The notes under the pieces are model-generated. The model was not told the origin of the DNA. It saw only the letters and a list, made by a program, of their open reading frames with translations, and searched no databases. This document shows, piece by piece, positions 30,026-37,929 of a stretch of 64,000 nt of DNA; positions within the stretch are counted from its first letter, which is position 1, and each line of letters begins with the position of its first letter. Position numbers and translations under genes: made by a program. Source of the stretch: Caldinitratiruptor microaerophilus (GTDB taxonomy: Bacteria > Bacillota > Sulfobacillia > Symbiobacteriales > ZC4RG38); the NCBI RefSeq assembly GCF_025999835.1, contig NZ_AP025628.1, positions 1 through 64,000 on the forward strand. The letters run 5' to 3'.

Positions 30026-31099
30026 ATGGACGACCTGCTGACGATGTACCGCGAGCTGACCGAGGCGCCCGGCGTGCCAGGCTACGAGGCGCCCGTGCGG
30101 GAGATCATGCGGAAGTACCTGTCGCCCCTCGGTGGCATCGAGACCGACAACCTGGGCTCGATCGTCGCCCGGAAGGTCGGGCGAGAGGGTGGCCCCAAGA
30201 TCCTGGTCGCCGGCCACATGGACGAGGTCGGGTTCATGGTCACGACGATCACGGAGAAGGGGTTCCTGAAGTTCCAGCCCCTCGGCGGCTGGTGGGAACA
30301 GGTCATGCTCGCCCAGCGGGTCCTCGTCCGCACGCACAAGGGCGACATCGTCGGGGTCATCGGGTCCAAGCCTCCGCATGTGCTGAGCCAGGAGGAGCGG
30401 AAGAAGGTCGTCGACCGCAAGGACATGTTCATCGACGTCGGAGCGAGCAGCCGGGAAGAGGCGGAAGGCTTCGGCGTCCGGCCCGGAGACCCGATCGTCC
30501 CGATCTGCCCCTTCACGGTGATGCCGAACCCCAAGCTCCTCATGGCGAAGGCGTGGGACAACCGGGCCGGGTGCGCGGTGGCGATCCAGGTTCTCCGGCA
30601 CCTTCAGGGCGCGGAGCACCCGAACGTGGTTTACGCCGGTGCCACCGTCCAGGAGGAGGTGGGGCTGCGGGGCGCCCAGACCCTGGTGAACACGGTGAAG
30701 CCCGACGTGGCCTTCGCCCTGGACGTGGGCATCGCCGGAGACACCCCGGGGATGAAGGAGGGCGAGGTGCAGGCGAAGCTGGGCGGCGGCCCGGTGATCC
30801 TCCTGTACGACGCGACCATGGTCCCGAACGTGCGGCTCAGGGACCTCGTCGTGGAGACGGCCCGCGCCGAGGGCATCCCCGTCCAGTTCGACGCGATGGC
30901 CGGAGGCGGCACCGACGCCGGCCGGTTCCACCTGAACGAGAGCGGGGTGCCGAGCATCGTGATCGGCTTCGCCACTCGGTACATCCACAGCCACGCCTCG
31001 ATCATCCACCGCGACGACATGGAGAACGCCGCCCGTCTGGTGGCGAAGGTCATCCAGAAGCTCGATGCCGCCACGGTGGCGTCGCTCCGGGATGTCTGA
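30026..31099 (+). CDS. M42 family metallo-aminopeptidase (FrvX/YsdC type)
   Basis: A 357-aa cytoplasmic, probably cobalt/zinc-dependent glutamyl/leucyl aminopeptidase or cellulase-M-like M42 peptidase. Metal ligands follow family positions: [12 protein letters not shown] (~63-74), [12 protein letters not shown] (~178-189, bridging Asp), [11 protein letters not shown] (~210-220, catalytic Glu), ALDVGIAGD (~234-242) and the terminal His in [13 protein letters not shown] (~321-333). AGGAGG at 30010-30015 is 10 nt from ATG 30026; ATG 30017 is too close. M42 peptidases usually form dodecameric shells. Confidence 0.93.
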   Translation: MDDLLTMYRELTEAPGVPGYEAPVREIMRKYLSPLGGIETDNLGSIVARKVGREGGPKILVAGHMDEVGFMVTTITEKGFLKFQPLGGWWEQVMLAQRVLVRTHKGDIVGVIGSKPPHVLSQEERKKVVDRKDMFIDVGASSREEAEGFGVRPGDPIVPICPFTVMPNPKLLMAKAWDNRAGCAVAIQVLRHLQGAEHPNVVYAGATVQEEVGLRGAQTLVNTVKPDVAFALDVGIAGDTPGMKEGEVQAKLGGGPVILLYDATMVPNVRLRDLVVETARAEGIPVQFDAMAGGGTDAGRFHLNESGVPSIVIGFATRYIHSHASIIHRDDMENAARLVAKVIQKLDAATVASLRDV

Positions 31100-31182
31100 G
31101 GTGGGGCCACCCGGCAGGAACGCGGCGCCGCGGCGGCCAATTCGTAAGGTCAGCGAAGACCGCGGCACCCGGGGGCGTGTCG

Positions 31183-31968
31183 ATGCCTGCTCCTGTCAGA
31201 CGTAGCGCCGACTGGATCGCCGTGGCCCCCCCGCCTTCCGGCGGGTGGGGCCCGTGGCTCCGCGGGGTATACGACCGGCTCCTCGCCCACTTCGGATACC
31301 AGCAGTGGTGGCCGGCCGAGACGGCGTTCGAGGTCATCGTTGGCGCGTACCTGACCCAGAACATCGCCTGGTCCAACGTGGACCGCGCCATCCGCGCGCT
31401 GCGGGGCGCGGGGCTCCTGGAGCCGGCGGCGCTTCACTCCGCGCCGCCGGAGCTGGTGGAGACCCTCATCCGCCCGGCGGGGTACTTCCGGCAGAAAACG
31501 CGGCGGCTCAAGGCCTTCCTGGACCATCTCTTCACCTGTTACGGCGGTGACCTCCAGGCGCTCCTCCGCCGCCCCGCGGACGAACTGCGCGGCGAACTCC
31601 TGACCTTGCCGGGGGTGGGGCCCGAGACGGCCGACTCGATCCTGTGCTACGCGGCAGGCCGGCCGGTCATGGTGGTCGATGCCTACACCCGCCGTACCTT
31701 CCACCGCCTGGGGGCGTTCACCGGCCCCGACACGCCGTACGATGCCATGCAGGCGTTCTTCCACGCCCACCTCCCCCGGGACGGGGTGCTCCTTGGGGAC
31801 TTCCACGCCCAGATCGTCGCTCTGGGCAAGGAGATCTGCGTGAGCCGTCAGCCTCGCTGCGACGCGTGCCCGCTCGCGGACGTCTGCGCCTACCCACGGG
31901 AGCGGCGGGCGGCGGCAGGAGGGGAACTCGTTGGGACCGCTGATCGGGATCACGTGCAAGCTCGCTGA
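31183..31968 (+). CDS. Endonuclease III-like DNA glycosylase with Fe-S cluster
   Basis: A 261-aa HhH-GPD superfamily base-excision glycosylase. It has FEVIVGAYLTQNIAWSNVDRAI in the N-terminal helical part (~47-68), the helix-hairpin-helix LLTLPGVGPETADSILCYAAG (~145-165), and VMVVDAYTRR (~168-177), where the Asp is the conserved catalytic aspartate. The Lys of bifunctional Nth just before it is not obvious. The C-terminal cluster Cys-x6-Cys-x2-Cys-x5-Cys is intact (CVSRQPRCDACPLADVC, ~226-242). It is similar to the EndoIII-related proteins of thermophiles. The start is uncertain (weak SD). It overlaps the next gene by 38 nt. Confidence 0.88.
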   Translation: MPAPVRRSADWIAVAPPPSGGWGPWLRGVYDRLLAHFGYQQWWPAETAFEVIVGAYLTQNIAWSNVDRAIRALRGAGLLEPAALHSAPPELVETLIRPAGYFRQKTRRLKAFLDHLFTCYGGDLQALLRRPADELRGELLTLPGVGPETADSILCYAAGRPVMVVDAYTRRTFHRLGAFTGPDTPYDAMQAFFHAHLPRDGVLLGDFHAQIVALGKEICVSRQPRCDACPLADVCAYPRERRAAAGGELVGTADRDHVQAR

Positions 31969-32692
31969 GGACCAGACGGAGTGGTTCGTGCCCCGTCCCT
32001 ACGTCGAGGCGGTCGAGGCGGCGGGCGGGGTGCCCGTGCTCCTGGCGCCCCCGGGGCCCGACGTCGAGGTGGAAGGGCCGCCCGGCGGGGAGCCCGGCCC
32101 CGCCCTGGCGGAGCGGGTGCGGGCGCTCCTGGACCGGCTGGACGGGCTCCTCCTCACCGGCGGCGGGGACGTGGACCCGGCGTGGTTCGGCCAGCCGGAG
32201 AGGGAGAAGCCGCGCCTGAAGCAGCCCCTGCGGGACCGGTTCGAGATCCCGCTCGTCCGGGAGGCCCTGGCACGGGACATGCCGGTGCTGGGAATCTGCC
32301 GTGGGCACCAGGTCCTCAACATCGCCGCCGGAGGCGACATCTACCAGGACGTCCGCCTGGCCGTGCCTGCCCCCCTCGACCACTGGCAGTCCGGGGAGAA
32401 GGCCGCCCACGGGGTTGCCCTCGCACCGGGCAGCCGCCTGGCCGGTATCCTGGGGGGCGCGGAGTGGATGACGAACTCGGTGCACCACCAGTCCGTGGGC
32501 CGGATCGCCCCGGGATTCACGGCGTGCGGGCTGGCGCCCGACGGGATCGTGGAGGCGATCGAGGCTCCCGGCCTCCGGTTCGCCGTGGGGGTGCAGTGGC
32601 ACCCGGAACTCCTGTGGCGCGCGGCACCCGAGCAGGCCCGCCTCTTCGCCGCGTTCGTGGACGCGGCCGCCCGCGCGGCGCGGCCGGCGTGA
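31931..32692 (+). CDS. Class I glutamine amidotransferase-like hydrolase (peptidase C26, PuuD type)
   Basis: A 253-aa gamma-glutamyl-gamma-aminobutyrate hydrolase-like protein. TTG 31931 follows GGAGGGG and starts MGPLIGITCK. The nucleophile Cys sits in VLGICRGHQVLNIAAGG (~118-134). The His-Glu pair is GVQWHPELLW (~219-228), and LLTGGGDVDPAWFG (~75-88) fits the PuuD/gamma-Glu hydrolase group. It may hydrolyse gamma-glutamyl amides; the substrate is unknown. Translationally overlapping the glycosylase gene suggests an operon 31183-33514. Confidence 0.9.
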   Translation: MGPLIGITCKLAEDQTEWFVPRPYVEAVEAAGGVPVLLAPPGPDVEVEGPPGGEPGPALAERVRALLDRLDGLLLTGGGDVDPAWFGQPEREKPRLKQPLRDRFEIPLVREALARDMPVLGICRGHQVLNIAAGGDIYQDVRLAVPAPLDHWQSGEKAAHGVALAPGSRLAGILGGAEWMTNSVHHQSVGRIAPGFTACGLAPDGIVEAIEAPGLRFAVGVQWHPELLWRAAPEQARLFAAFVDAAARAARPA

Positions 32693-32740
32693 CGGCCCCC
32701 GCGGCGGCGCGGCCCTGCTCGACCGGAGGTGTGCCCTCCC

Positions 32741-33514
32741 ATGCGGATCGTGTCCATCTGCCCGAGCAACACGGAGATCGCCTGGGCGCTGGGGCTCGGC
32801 GGCGAGATCGTCGGGATCGACGATTACTCCGACTGGCCGCCCGAGCTCCAGCACCTGCCGCGCGTGGGCTCAGACCTCGCCGTGGACCTGGACGCCATCC
32901 GGGCGCTCCGCCCGGACCTCGTCCTGGCGTCGCTGACGGTTCCGGGCATGGAGCGGAACGTGGAAGCGCTGCGGGCGGCCGGCATCCCGCACTGGGTGAG
33001 CGATCCGAAGGACCCGACCGGGATCCTGCAGGAGATCCGCGAGCTGGCCGCCCTGACGGGGCGGCGCGAGGCGGGCGAGCGGCTCGTGGCCGAGCTGGAG
33101 GCCCGCACGGCGGCGCTGCGGGCCCGGGTGGCCGGGCTCGCCCCCGTGCGGGTCTTCTGGGACTGGTGGCCCAGCCCGCTCATGACCCCGGGGCGGGACA
33201 ACTGGCTCACCGCGGTCACCCGCTGGGCCGGCGGCGAGAACGTCTTCGCCGATCAGCCGGGCCCGCAGGTCCGCCCCCGCCACGAAGAGGTGGTGGCCCG
33301 GGCGCCGGAGGTCATTCTGGCCTGCTGGCCCGGGGTTCCCACCGAGAAGATCGACGTGCGGCGGATCGCCGGCCGGCCCGGCTGGGACCGGATTCCGGCC
33401 GTGCGGGAGGGGCGTATCCACGTGGTGGAAGAGGGCCTCTACTGCCGGCCGTCCCAGCGTCTCTGGGACGGAGCGGAGGCGCTGGTTGCCCTCCTGCACC
33501 CGGAGGCGGCGTGA
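32741..33514 (+). CDS. BtuF-like helical-backbone metal/cobalamin-binding protein without signal peptide
   Basis: A 257-aa TroA/BtuF fold (periplasmic-binding family class III): RIVSICPSNTEIAWALGLGGEIVGIDDYSDWP (~2-33, two parts), LRPDLVLASLTVPGM (~56-70), and VRVFWDWWPSPLMTPG then NWLTAVTRWAGGENVFAD in the second lobe. It starts directly at the first strand with no signal sequence or lipobox, so it would be cytoplasmic if the start is right; similar leaderless copies are common in Firmicutes and actinobacteria. No ABC permease or ATPase is adjacent. Its last 203 nt are antisense to the ftsW 3' end. Confidence 0.85.
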   Translation: MRIVSICPSNTEIAWALGLGGEIVGIDDYSDWPPELQHLPRVGSDLAVDLDAIRALRPDLVLASLTVPGMERNVEALRAAGIPHWVSDPKDPTGILQEIRELAALTGRREAGERLVAELEARTAALRARVAGLAPVRVFWDWWPSPLMTPGRDNWLTAVTRWAGGENVFADQPGPQVRPRHEEVVARAPEVILACWPGVPTEKIDVRRIAGRPGWDRIPAVREGRIHVVEEGLYCRPSQRLWDGAEALVALLHPEAA

Positions 33515-34667
33515 AGGCCGCCCCGGCAGCCAACCCGCCGGCCTGGGCGCTCCGTGGCGGCAGGCGGCTGATGGCGAGCAAGATGCCGACCATGCCCATG
33601 TTGGCGATCATGGACGACCCGCCGTACGTGATGAAGGGCAGGGGGATGCCCGTCGGCGGCAGGCTGGCGGTCACCACGGCGATGTTGAGGATGGTCTGCA
33701 GTGCCAACATGCTCGTGAGGCCGAAGGCCACGAGCTGGGTGAAGCGGTCGGGGGCCTCCGCGGCGATGCGCAGCCCCCGCCAGAACACCACGGCGAAGAG
33801 CAGGAGGACGGTGAGGGCGCCGACGAACCCCAGCTCCTCGGCGATGACCGCGAAGATCATGTCCGTGAACTCGTACGGCAGCCACCCGAGCTTCTGCTTG
33901 CCGCTGCCGAGCCCGACGCCCAGCCAGCCCCCGGAGCCGATGCCGTAAAGGGCCTGCGCCACCTGGAAGCTGGCGCCCTGGGCGTCCCGGAGGGGGTCCC
34001 ACCAGGCGGCGCTCAGCCGCCTCGCCCGGTACCCGTGGGCGAAGGCCAGGTAGTACAGGGCGGGCAGGCCACCAGCCGCCAGCAGGGCGAGGTGGGTGAG
34101 GGGGACCTCGGCGACGAACAGCATGAGGCCGGCCGTGGCGGCGATGAGGGCGGCCGTGGAGAAGTTGGGCTGCTTGTAGATCAGAAAGGCGACGAAGGCG
34201 ACCACCGCCGTCAACGGCAGGGTCACCTCGGTGAGGTGCCGGAGCCGGTGGCTCTTGCGCGCGAGGAAGTTGGCGGCGAACAGGACGACGAGCGGCTTGG
34301 CGAACTCGGACGGCTGGAGGAGGAAGGGGCCCAGGTCGATCCACCGGGTCGCCCCGTTGATGGGGTCGACGATGCCGGGGATCGGCCGGAGCACGATGAG
34401 GAGGAGCCCCACCCCGGCCGGGAACAACCAGGGCAGGGCCCGCGCCCACCGGTGCGGCTCCACGGCGAGGGCGGCCAGCATCGACGCGACTCCCAGACCG
34501 ATCCAGGCGACCTCCCGCCGCAGGTAGAAGAACGGGTCCTGCTGCACCGTCTGGGCCGAGTAGAAACTCGAGCTGAACACCATGACGGCCCCGATCCCCA
34601 CGAGCGCCATGACCGCGCCCAGGAGCACGTAGTCCGGGGGTCTCCTTCCGGTGTCCACGCCCTCCAT
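33312..34667 (-). CDS. FtsW/RodA/SpoVE family lipid-II polymerase with long C-terminal tail
   Basis: A 451-aa SEDS protein (peptidoglycan glycosyltransferase of division or sporulation). About ten membrane helices. Motifs are MVFSSSFYSA (~29-38), RWIDLGPFLLQPSEFAKPLVVLF (~107-129, in two parts), QALYGIGSGGWLGVGLG, FAVIAEELGFVGA, and PLPFITYGGSSM near 350. The conserved core ends near residue 375 (about 33540). The last ~75 residues are Pro/Gly/Ala/Arg-rich and lie antisense to the 3' end of the BtuF-like gene, a 203-nt convergent overlap. Core membership is clear; whether it is FtsW or SpoVE is not. ATG 34667 is weakly preceded by GAAAGG. Confidence 0.92.
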   Translation of the reverse strand: MEGVDTGRRPPDYVLLGAVMALVGIGAVMVFSSSFYSAQTVQQDPFFYLRREVAWIGLGVASMLAALAVEPHRWARALPWLFPAGVGLLLIVLRPIPGIVDPINGATRWIDLGPFLLQPSEFAKPLVVLFAANFLARKSHRLRHLTEVTLPLTAVVAFVAFLIYKQPNFSTAALIAATAGLMLFVAEVPLTHLALLAAGGLPALYYLAFAHGYRARRLSAAWWDPLRDAQGASFQVAQALYGIGSGGWLGVGLGSGKQKLGWLPYEFTDMIFAVIAEELGFVGALTVLLLFAVVFWRGLRIAAEAPDRFTQLVAFGLTSMLALQTILNIAVVTASLPPTGIPLPFITYGGSSMIANMGMVGILLAISRLPPRSAQAGGLAAGAAFTPPPGAGGQPAPPLRPRDAGTAGSRGPLPPRGYAPPARPESGPSRAGRRSAARRSSRWEPRASRPE

Positions 34668-34684
34668 GCCGGTCCGACGACCTT

Positions 34685-35062
34685 TCAGTTCGGGTTGACC
34701 TCGACCCGGATGCCGGCCTCGGGCAAGGCGGCCGGGTCATTCAGTTCGGGCCGGAAGTGCTCCACGAGGGAGCGCAGCGCGGCCCTGCGCTCCTCCGGGT
34801 CGGCGAGTTCCGCGTACGAGTAGGCGCAGTTGCCCGTGCGCACGAGCTCCTGGACCCGCGGGTCCGGCGCGGTCGACACGAGGTGGGCGATGAGCGCCTC
34901 GTACAGGTTTTCGGCCTCGCCGACCAGGACTACCCGCCAGGAGCCGTCTGCCTCGCGGAAGTGCAGCTTGAAGACGCCCGGGCGGTGGGGGACGTCCACG
35001 ATGTCGAACGAGTGCGTGTAGGGGCCGCCCTTCCAGTCCAGCCCGATGATGCGTACAGGCAT
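34685..35062 (-). CDS. Small hypothetical protein, possibly a degenerate GIY-YIG-fold domain
   Basis: A 125-aa protein starting at ATG 35062 after GAGGAGGATT. It is not assigned confidently, but its layout follows GIY-YIG nuclease domains: RPGVFKLHF where a G-x-Y strand is expected (~24-32), then VVLVGEAENLYEALIAHL in place of the Y-x-G-x-A-x-x-L-x-x-R segment (~40-57), a segment NCAYSYAELADPEERRAAL (~72-90), and a terminal HFRPELND (~94-101) that resembles the closing P-x-L-N. The catalytic Arg after the second motif is absent, so a nuclease activity is unlikely. It lies between ftsW and a spore-protein gene on the opposite strand. Confidence 0.75.
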   Translation of the reverse strand: MPVRIIGLDWKGGPYTHSFDIVDVPHRPGVFKLHFREADGSWRVVLVGEAENLYEALIAHLVSTAPDPRVQELVRTGNCAYSYAELADPEERRAALRSLVEHFRPELNDPAALPEAGIRVEVNPN

Positions 35063-35207
35063 CGCGCGCAATCCTCCTCGTCCGGGCCCGCAGCCCCGAT
35101 CCCTGACCAATGCACGGCGTTCGATATTCTCCCTGCAATGGTCTCAATCCTTCCGGCTGCTGTGGTTGCCGGCCCGTCCGGGGACACTAGGGCCGGAGGT
35201 GTTGCGC

Positions 35208-35438
35208 GTGGCCAGAGCCAAGCGGGGAGCCAGACCGAAGCCCCCCACGCCCCTGGACCTGCTGAAGCTCCAGATCGCCGAGGAAGTGGGGCTGGGGGAC
35301 AAGGTGCGCGAGCAGGGCTGGGGGATGCTCACCGCGGCGGAATCGGGCCGGGTGGGAGGGCTCCTGGGCCGGCGCCTGCGCCAGATGGGCCTCACCGTCG
35401 GGCCCCGGGGCACGCTCCTGCGGGCGGAGGGCTCCTGA
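35208..35438 (+). CDS. Alpha/beta-type small acid-soluble spore protein (SASP)
   Basis: A 76-aa SASP, DNA-binding protein that saturates spore DNA. Core motifs are LDLLKLQIAEEVGL (~16-29) and AAESGRVGGLLGRRLRQMG (~43-61), corresponding to the family K-x-E-I-A-x-E and N-G-x-V-G-G-x-x-x-R/K blocks. GTG 35208 follows GGAGGT by 7 nt. The germination protease GPR normally cleaves after Glu before Ile-Ala in SASPs; here that position is Gln (LQ-IA). A 15-residue basic N-terminus and a Gly/Arg-rich tail extend the core. It indicates an endospore-forming organism. Confidence 0.85.
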   Translation: MARAKRGARPKPPTPLDLLKLQIAEEVGLGDKVREQGWGMLTAAESGRVGGLLGRRLRQMGLTVGPRGTLLRAEGS

Positions 35439-35458
35439 GGCGACCCAACCGCCGCGCG

Positions 35459-35491
35459 AGGGCGGCAGGCCCCTGCCGGGCCTGCCGCCCT
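35459..35491 (+). terminator. Hairpin after the SASP gene
   Basis: AGGGCGGCAGGCCC at 35459-35472 pairs with GGGCCTGCCGCCCT at 35478-35491, followed by a weakly T-rich TGTGTGCTCG. It also lies behind the convergent DUF2619 gene. Confidence 0.6.
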
Positions 35492-35506
35492 GTGTGCTCG
35501 GGGCGG

Positions 35507-35776
35507 TCACGGGCTCCCGCGCGTCCCGAGAAGCACCAGCAGCACCCCCAGCGCCACCAGCCCGAAGCGCGCCGGGGATACCCGGCCGGCGAGGGCCGTC
35601 AGGCCCAGAGCGCTGACGAGGAGGAAGACCGTCGGGCCCACCAGGCCCAGGAGGGCGTTGAGGCGCAGCACCTGCTCCGCCCGGTTGAGCCGCAGCATGG
35701 CCGCGGCCGCCCCGACCTCGATGCAGGCCGAGATCACCCGCAGGGCGATCATGCCGCGTACGAGCGGCTCCTCCAC
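35507..35776 (-). CDS. DUF2619 family membrane protein (YqhV-like)
   Basis: An 89-aa protein from GTG 35776 with GAGGGGG upstream. It matches the YqhV/DUF2619 pattern: LRVISACIEVGAAAAMLRLN (~12-31) and ALLGLVGPTVFLLVSALGLTAL (~42-63, in two parts), with three membrane helices. YqhV in Bacillus lies near sporulation stage III genes, and the family is confined to spore formers; its function is unknown. Confidence 0.8.
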   Translation of the reverse strand: MEEPLVRGMIALRVISACIEVGAAAAMLRLNRAEQVLRLNALLGLVGPTVFLLVSALGLTALAGRVSPARFGLVALGVLLVLLGTRGSP

Positions 35777-35792
35777 GCGCGGACGCCCCCTC

Positions 35793-36245
35793 TCACAGGC
35801 GGCCGAGAAGCCGCAGCAGGACCGCCGTGAACCCCGCCGCGGCGAGCGGGCCGACCGGGATGCCCCGCAGGAGGACCACCCCCAGGACGGACCCGATCAC
35901 GAGCCCGACGATCACCTCGGGCCGCCCCTGGAGGAGGGCGATCCCCCGCCCGGACAGGGCGGCCGCCAGCATCCCACCGGCGATGGCCGCCAGCCCGTCG
36001 GCGGAGAGGATGGCGCCGCGGATCTCCTCCACCCCGATCCGGCCCGAGGCGAAGGGCACCAACACGGCGATGAGGAGGAGGATGAGGCCGAGCTCGACTC
36101 CCCGCTCCTCGAGGTGCGGGTAGAGCGCGTCCAGCCGCAGGTGCTGGAGCACGATCAGGAGAGCCGCGGAGACCACGATCAGGCCGTTTCGCGCCACCAC
36201 GCCGAGGATCATGAGGAACAGGAGGATGAGCCGCTCGTCCCCCAC
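35793..36245 (-). CDS. DUF441 family membrane protein (YeaL-like)
   Basis: A 150-aa protein with four or five membrane helices, from GTG 36245 after GGGGGGAAGG. It closely follows E. coli YeaL: the EERGVELGLILLLIAVLVP region (~45-63), SGRIG then LSGRGIALLQGRPEVIVGL (~98-116), and GSVLGVVLLRGIPVGPLAAAG (~119-139). Function unknown. It is probably co-transcribed with the DUF2619 gene (16 nt apart). Confidence 0.88.
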   Translation of the reverse strand: MGDERLILLFLMILGVVARNGLIVVSAALLIVLQHLRLDALYPHLEERGVELGLILLLIAVLVPFASGRIGVEEIRGAILSADGLAAIAGGMLAAALSGRGIALLQGRPEVIVGLVIGSVLGVVLLRGIPVGPLAAAGFTAVLLRLLGRL

Positions 36246-36366
36246 CGCCTTCCCCCCGCTGCCCCGTGGCTTGCCCGCTGGTAAAGGCTATGGTGCAGCG
36301 CAGGCCGCATGACTGCGCATCCTAACGCCGGAGCCGGCGACGGCGCCGGCAGGGGAGGGATGGCCC

Positions 36367-37836
36367 GTGCGCGCCCGGGTCGCCTGGCAGCTGGCTGCGC
36401 TGTGCACGGTCCCGTTCATCATGGTGCTCGGCAACTCGATGCTGATCCCGGTGCTCCCGGGGATGCGGGAAGCGCTGCACCTGACCCGGGCACAGTCGGG
36501 CCTGGCCATCACGGCGTTCTCCATCCCGGCCGGGATCGCCATCACCCTGGCGGGGTACCTCTCGGACCGCTACGGCCGCAGGGTGGTGATCGTCCCCGCC
36601 CTCGCGGCGTACGCGCTGGGGGGGGTGATCGCCTTCCTGGGGGCGGTGGGCCTCGGGGACAAGGCCTTCCCGGTGGTGCTCCTGGGCCGCGCCGTCCAGG
36701 GGATCGGGGCGGCGGGGACCGCCCCCGTCGCGATGGCGATGGCCGGGGACATCTTCCAGTCGAGCGAGCGCGCGCGGGCACTGGGCGCCCTGGAGGCGTC
36801 CAACGGGCTGGGGAAGGTGCTCTCCCCCATCCTGGGTTCGGCGATCGGCCTCCTGAGCTGGTACGCGGTGTTCCTGGGCTACGCGCTCCTGACCGTGCCC
36901 GCCATCGCCGCCGTCTGGTTTCTCACGCGTGAGCCCGCCGTGGGGCGCGCCCAGCCCGCGCTCGGCGGCTACCTGCGGCGGGTGTGGGCCGTGTTCCGCG
37001 ACAAGGCAGGATCGCTGGCCGCGGCCTTCCTGGCCGGGACGGTGGCGCTCTCGATCCTCTTCGGCATCCTCTTCTACCTCTCCGAGACGCTCGAGGTCAA
37101 GTACGCCCTCGACGGCATCCCCAAGGGCGGCGTCCTGGCCATCCCCGTCCTGGCCATGTCCGTCACCTCGTACCTGACCGGTAACCGCCTGGTCTCGAGC
37201 CAGCGCCTGCTCAAGCCCGCCGTCGTGGGGGGCCTTGGGCTGGGGGCGGCGGCGATGCTCCTCGTGCCGCTCCTGGGAGGGGCCCAGCCGGCCCGGGGGG
37301 CCGCCGACTGGGTGTTCTTCGCCGGCATGGTGGTCCTGGGGGTCGGCACGGGCCTGGTGCTGCCCACCCTGAACACGCTGGTCACGTCGGCCGTGGCCGA
37401 GGAGGAGCGGGGGATGCTCACGGCCACGTACAGCGCGGCGCGCTTCTTCGGCGTCGCACTCGGTCCCCCGGTGTACGGCATCCTCATGGGCATGGGTCGC
37501 GCCGTGCCCTTCTACTTCTCGGCCCTGGTGCTGGGCACGGCCGGACTCGTCGCCCTGGCCATGCTGAGCCCGACAGAGCTCATGGGCGCGGCGGCCACCG
37601 GTGCGTGGGCGCCCGGACGGGCCGGGGTGCGGGCCGTGGACCCCCCGCCCGCCGGGGCGGCCGGCGCCCACACGGTGGGGGTCGGGCCGGCCTCGGTCCA
37701 GCAGAGGATGGTGCCGGCCGCCGGGCGCTGGCGTCCTCCGCCGGCGGCGATCGAGCGCGATCCCGGGCCGCCGCCCTTGCCGCCGGTTCCGGGCGACACC
37801 GGCAGCGGCCAGGGTCCCCGTCCCGAGGCGCACTAG
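36367..37836 (+). CDS. Major facilitator superfamily exporter
   Basis: A 489-aa MFS transporter of the drug-efflux (DHA1-like) type. It has 12 hydrophobic segments up to ~residue 400. The loop 2-3 signature GYLSDRYGRRVVIVPAL (~59-75) and motif C-like GLGKVLSPILGSAIG (~151-165) suggest a proton antiporter. VFFAGMVVLGVGTGLVLPTLN lies near 320. The last ~85 residues are a Pro/Gly/Ala-rich cytoplasmic tail of low complexity. Substrate unknown. GTG 36367 follows GGGAGGGAT. Confidence 0.88.
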   Translation: MRARVAWQLAALCTVPFIMVLGNSMLIPVLPGMREALHLTRAQSGLAITAFSIPAGIAITLAGYLSDRYGRRVVIVPALAAYALGGVIAFLGAVGLGDKAFPVVLLGRAVQGIGAAGTAPVAMAMAGDIFQSSERARALGALEASNGLGKVLSPILGSAIGLLSWYAVFLGYALLTVPAIAAVWFLTREPAVGRAQPALGGYLRRVWAVFRDKAGSLAAAFLAGTVALSILFGILFYLSETLEVKYALDGIPKGGVLAIPVLAMSVTSYLTGNRLVSSQRLLKPAVVGGLGLGAAAMLLVPLLGGAQPARGAADWVFFAGMVVLGVGTGLVLPTLNTLVTSAVAEEERGMLTATYSAARFFGVALGPPVYGILMGMGRAVPFYFSALVLGTAGLVALAMLSPTELMGAAATGAWAPGRAGVRAVDPPPAGAAGAHTVGVGPASVQQRMVPAAGRWRPPPAAIERDPGPPPLPPVPGDTGSGQGPRPEAH

Positions 37837-37842
37837 CAAAAA

Positions 37843-37864
37843 ACCTACCGTCCGGTCGGCAGGT
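37843..37864. promoter_or_regulatory. Palindromic operator upstream of fadN
   Basis: A 22-bp imperfect palindrome with core TACCGTCCGGTCGGCA lies 66 nt before the fadN start and just after the MFS stop. The arms ACCT..CCG.CCGG are typical of TetR-family operators, and TetR repressors that sense acyl-CoA control fatty-acid degradation operons in several thermophilic and Gram-positive bacteria. No TetR gene is in the window. The AAAAAAC at its left edge may belong to the promoter. Confidence 0.55.
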
Positions 37865-37929
37865 AATTCGCCCCCGGCAGCGAAATGAGTTGGCAGCAGC
37901 TCAGCACCGCTGCGAGGGGGGAATTTCGC

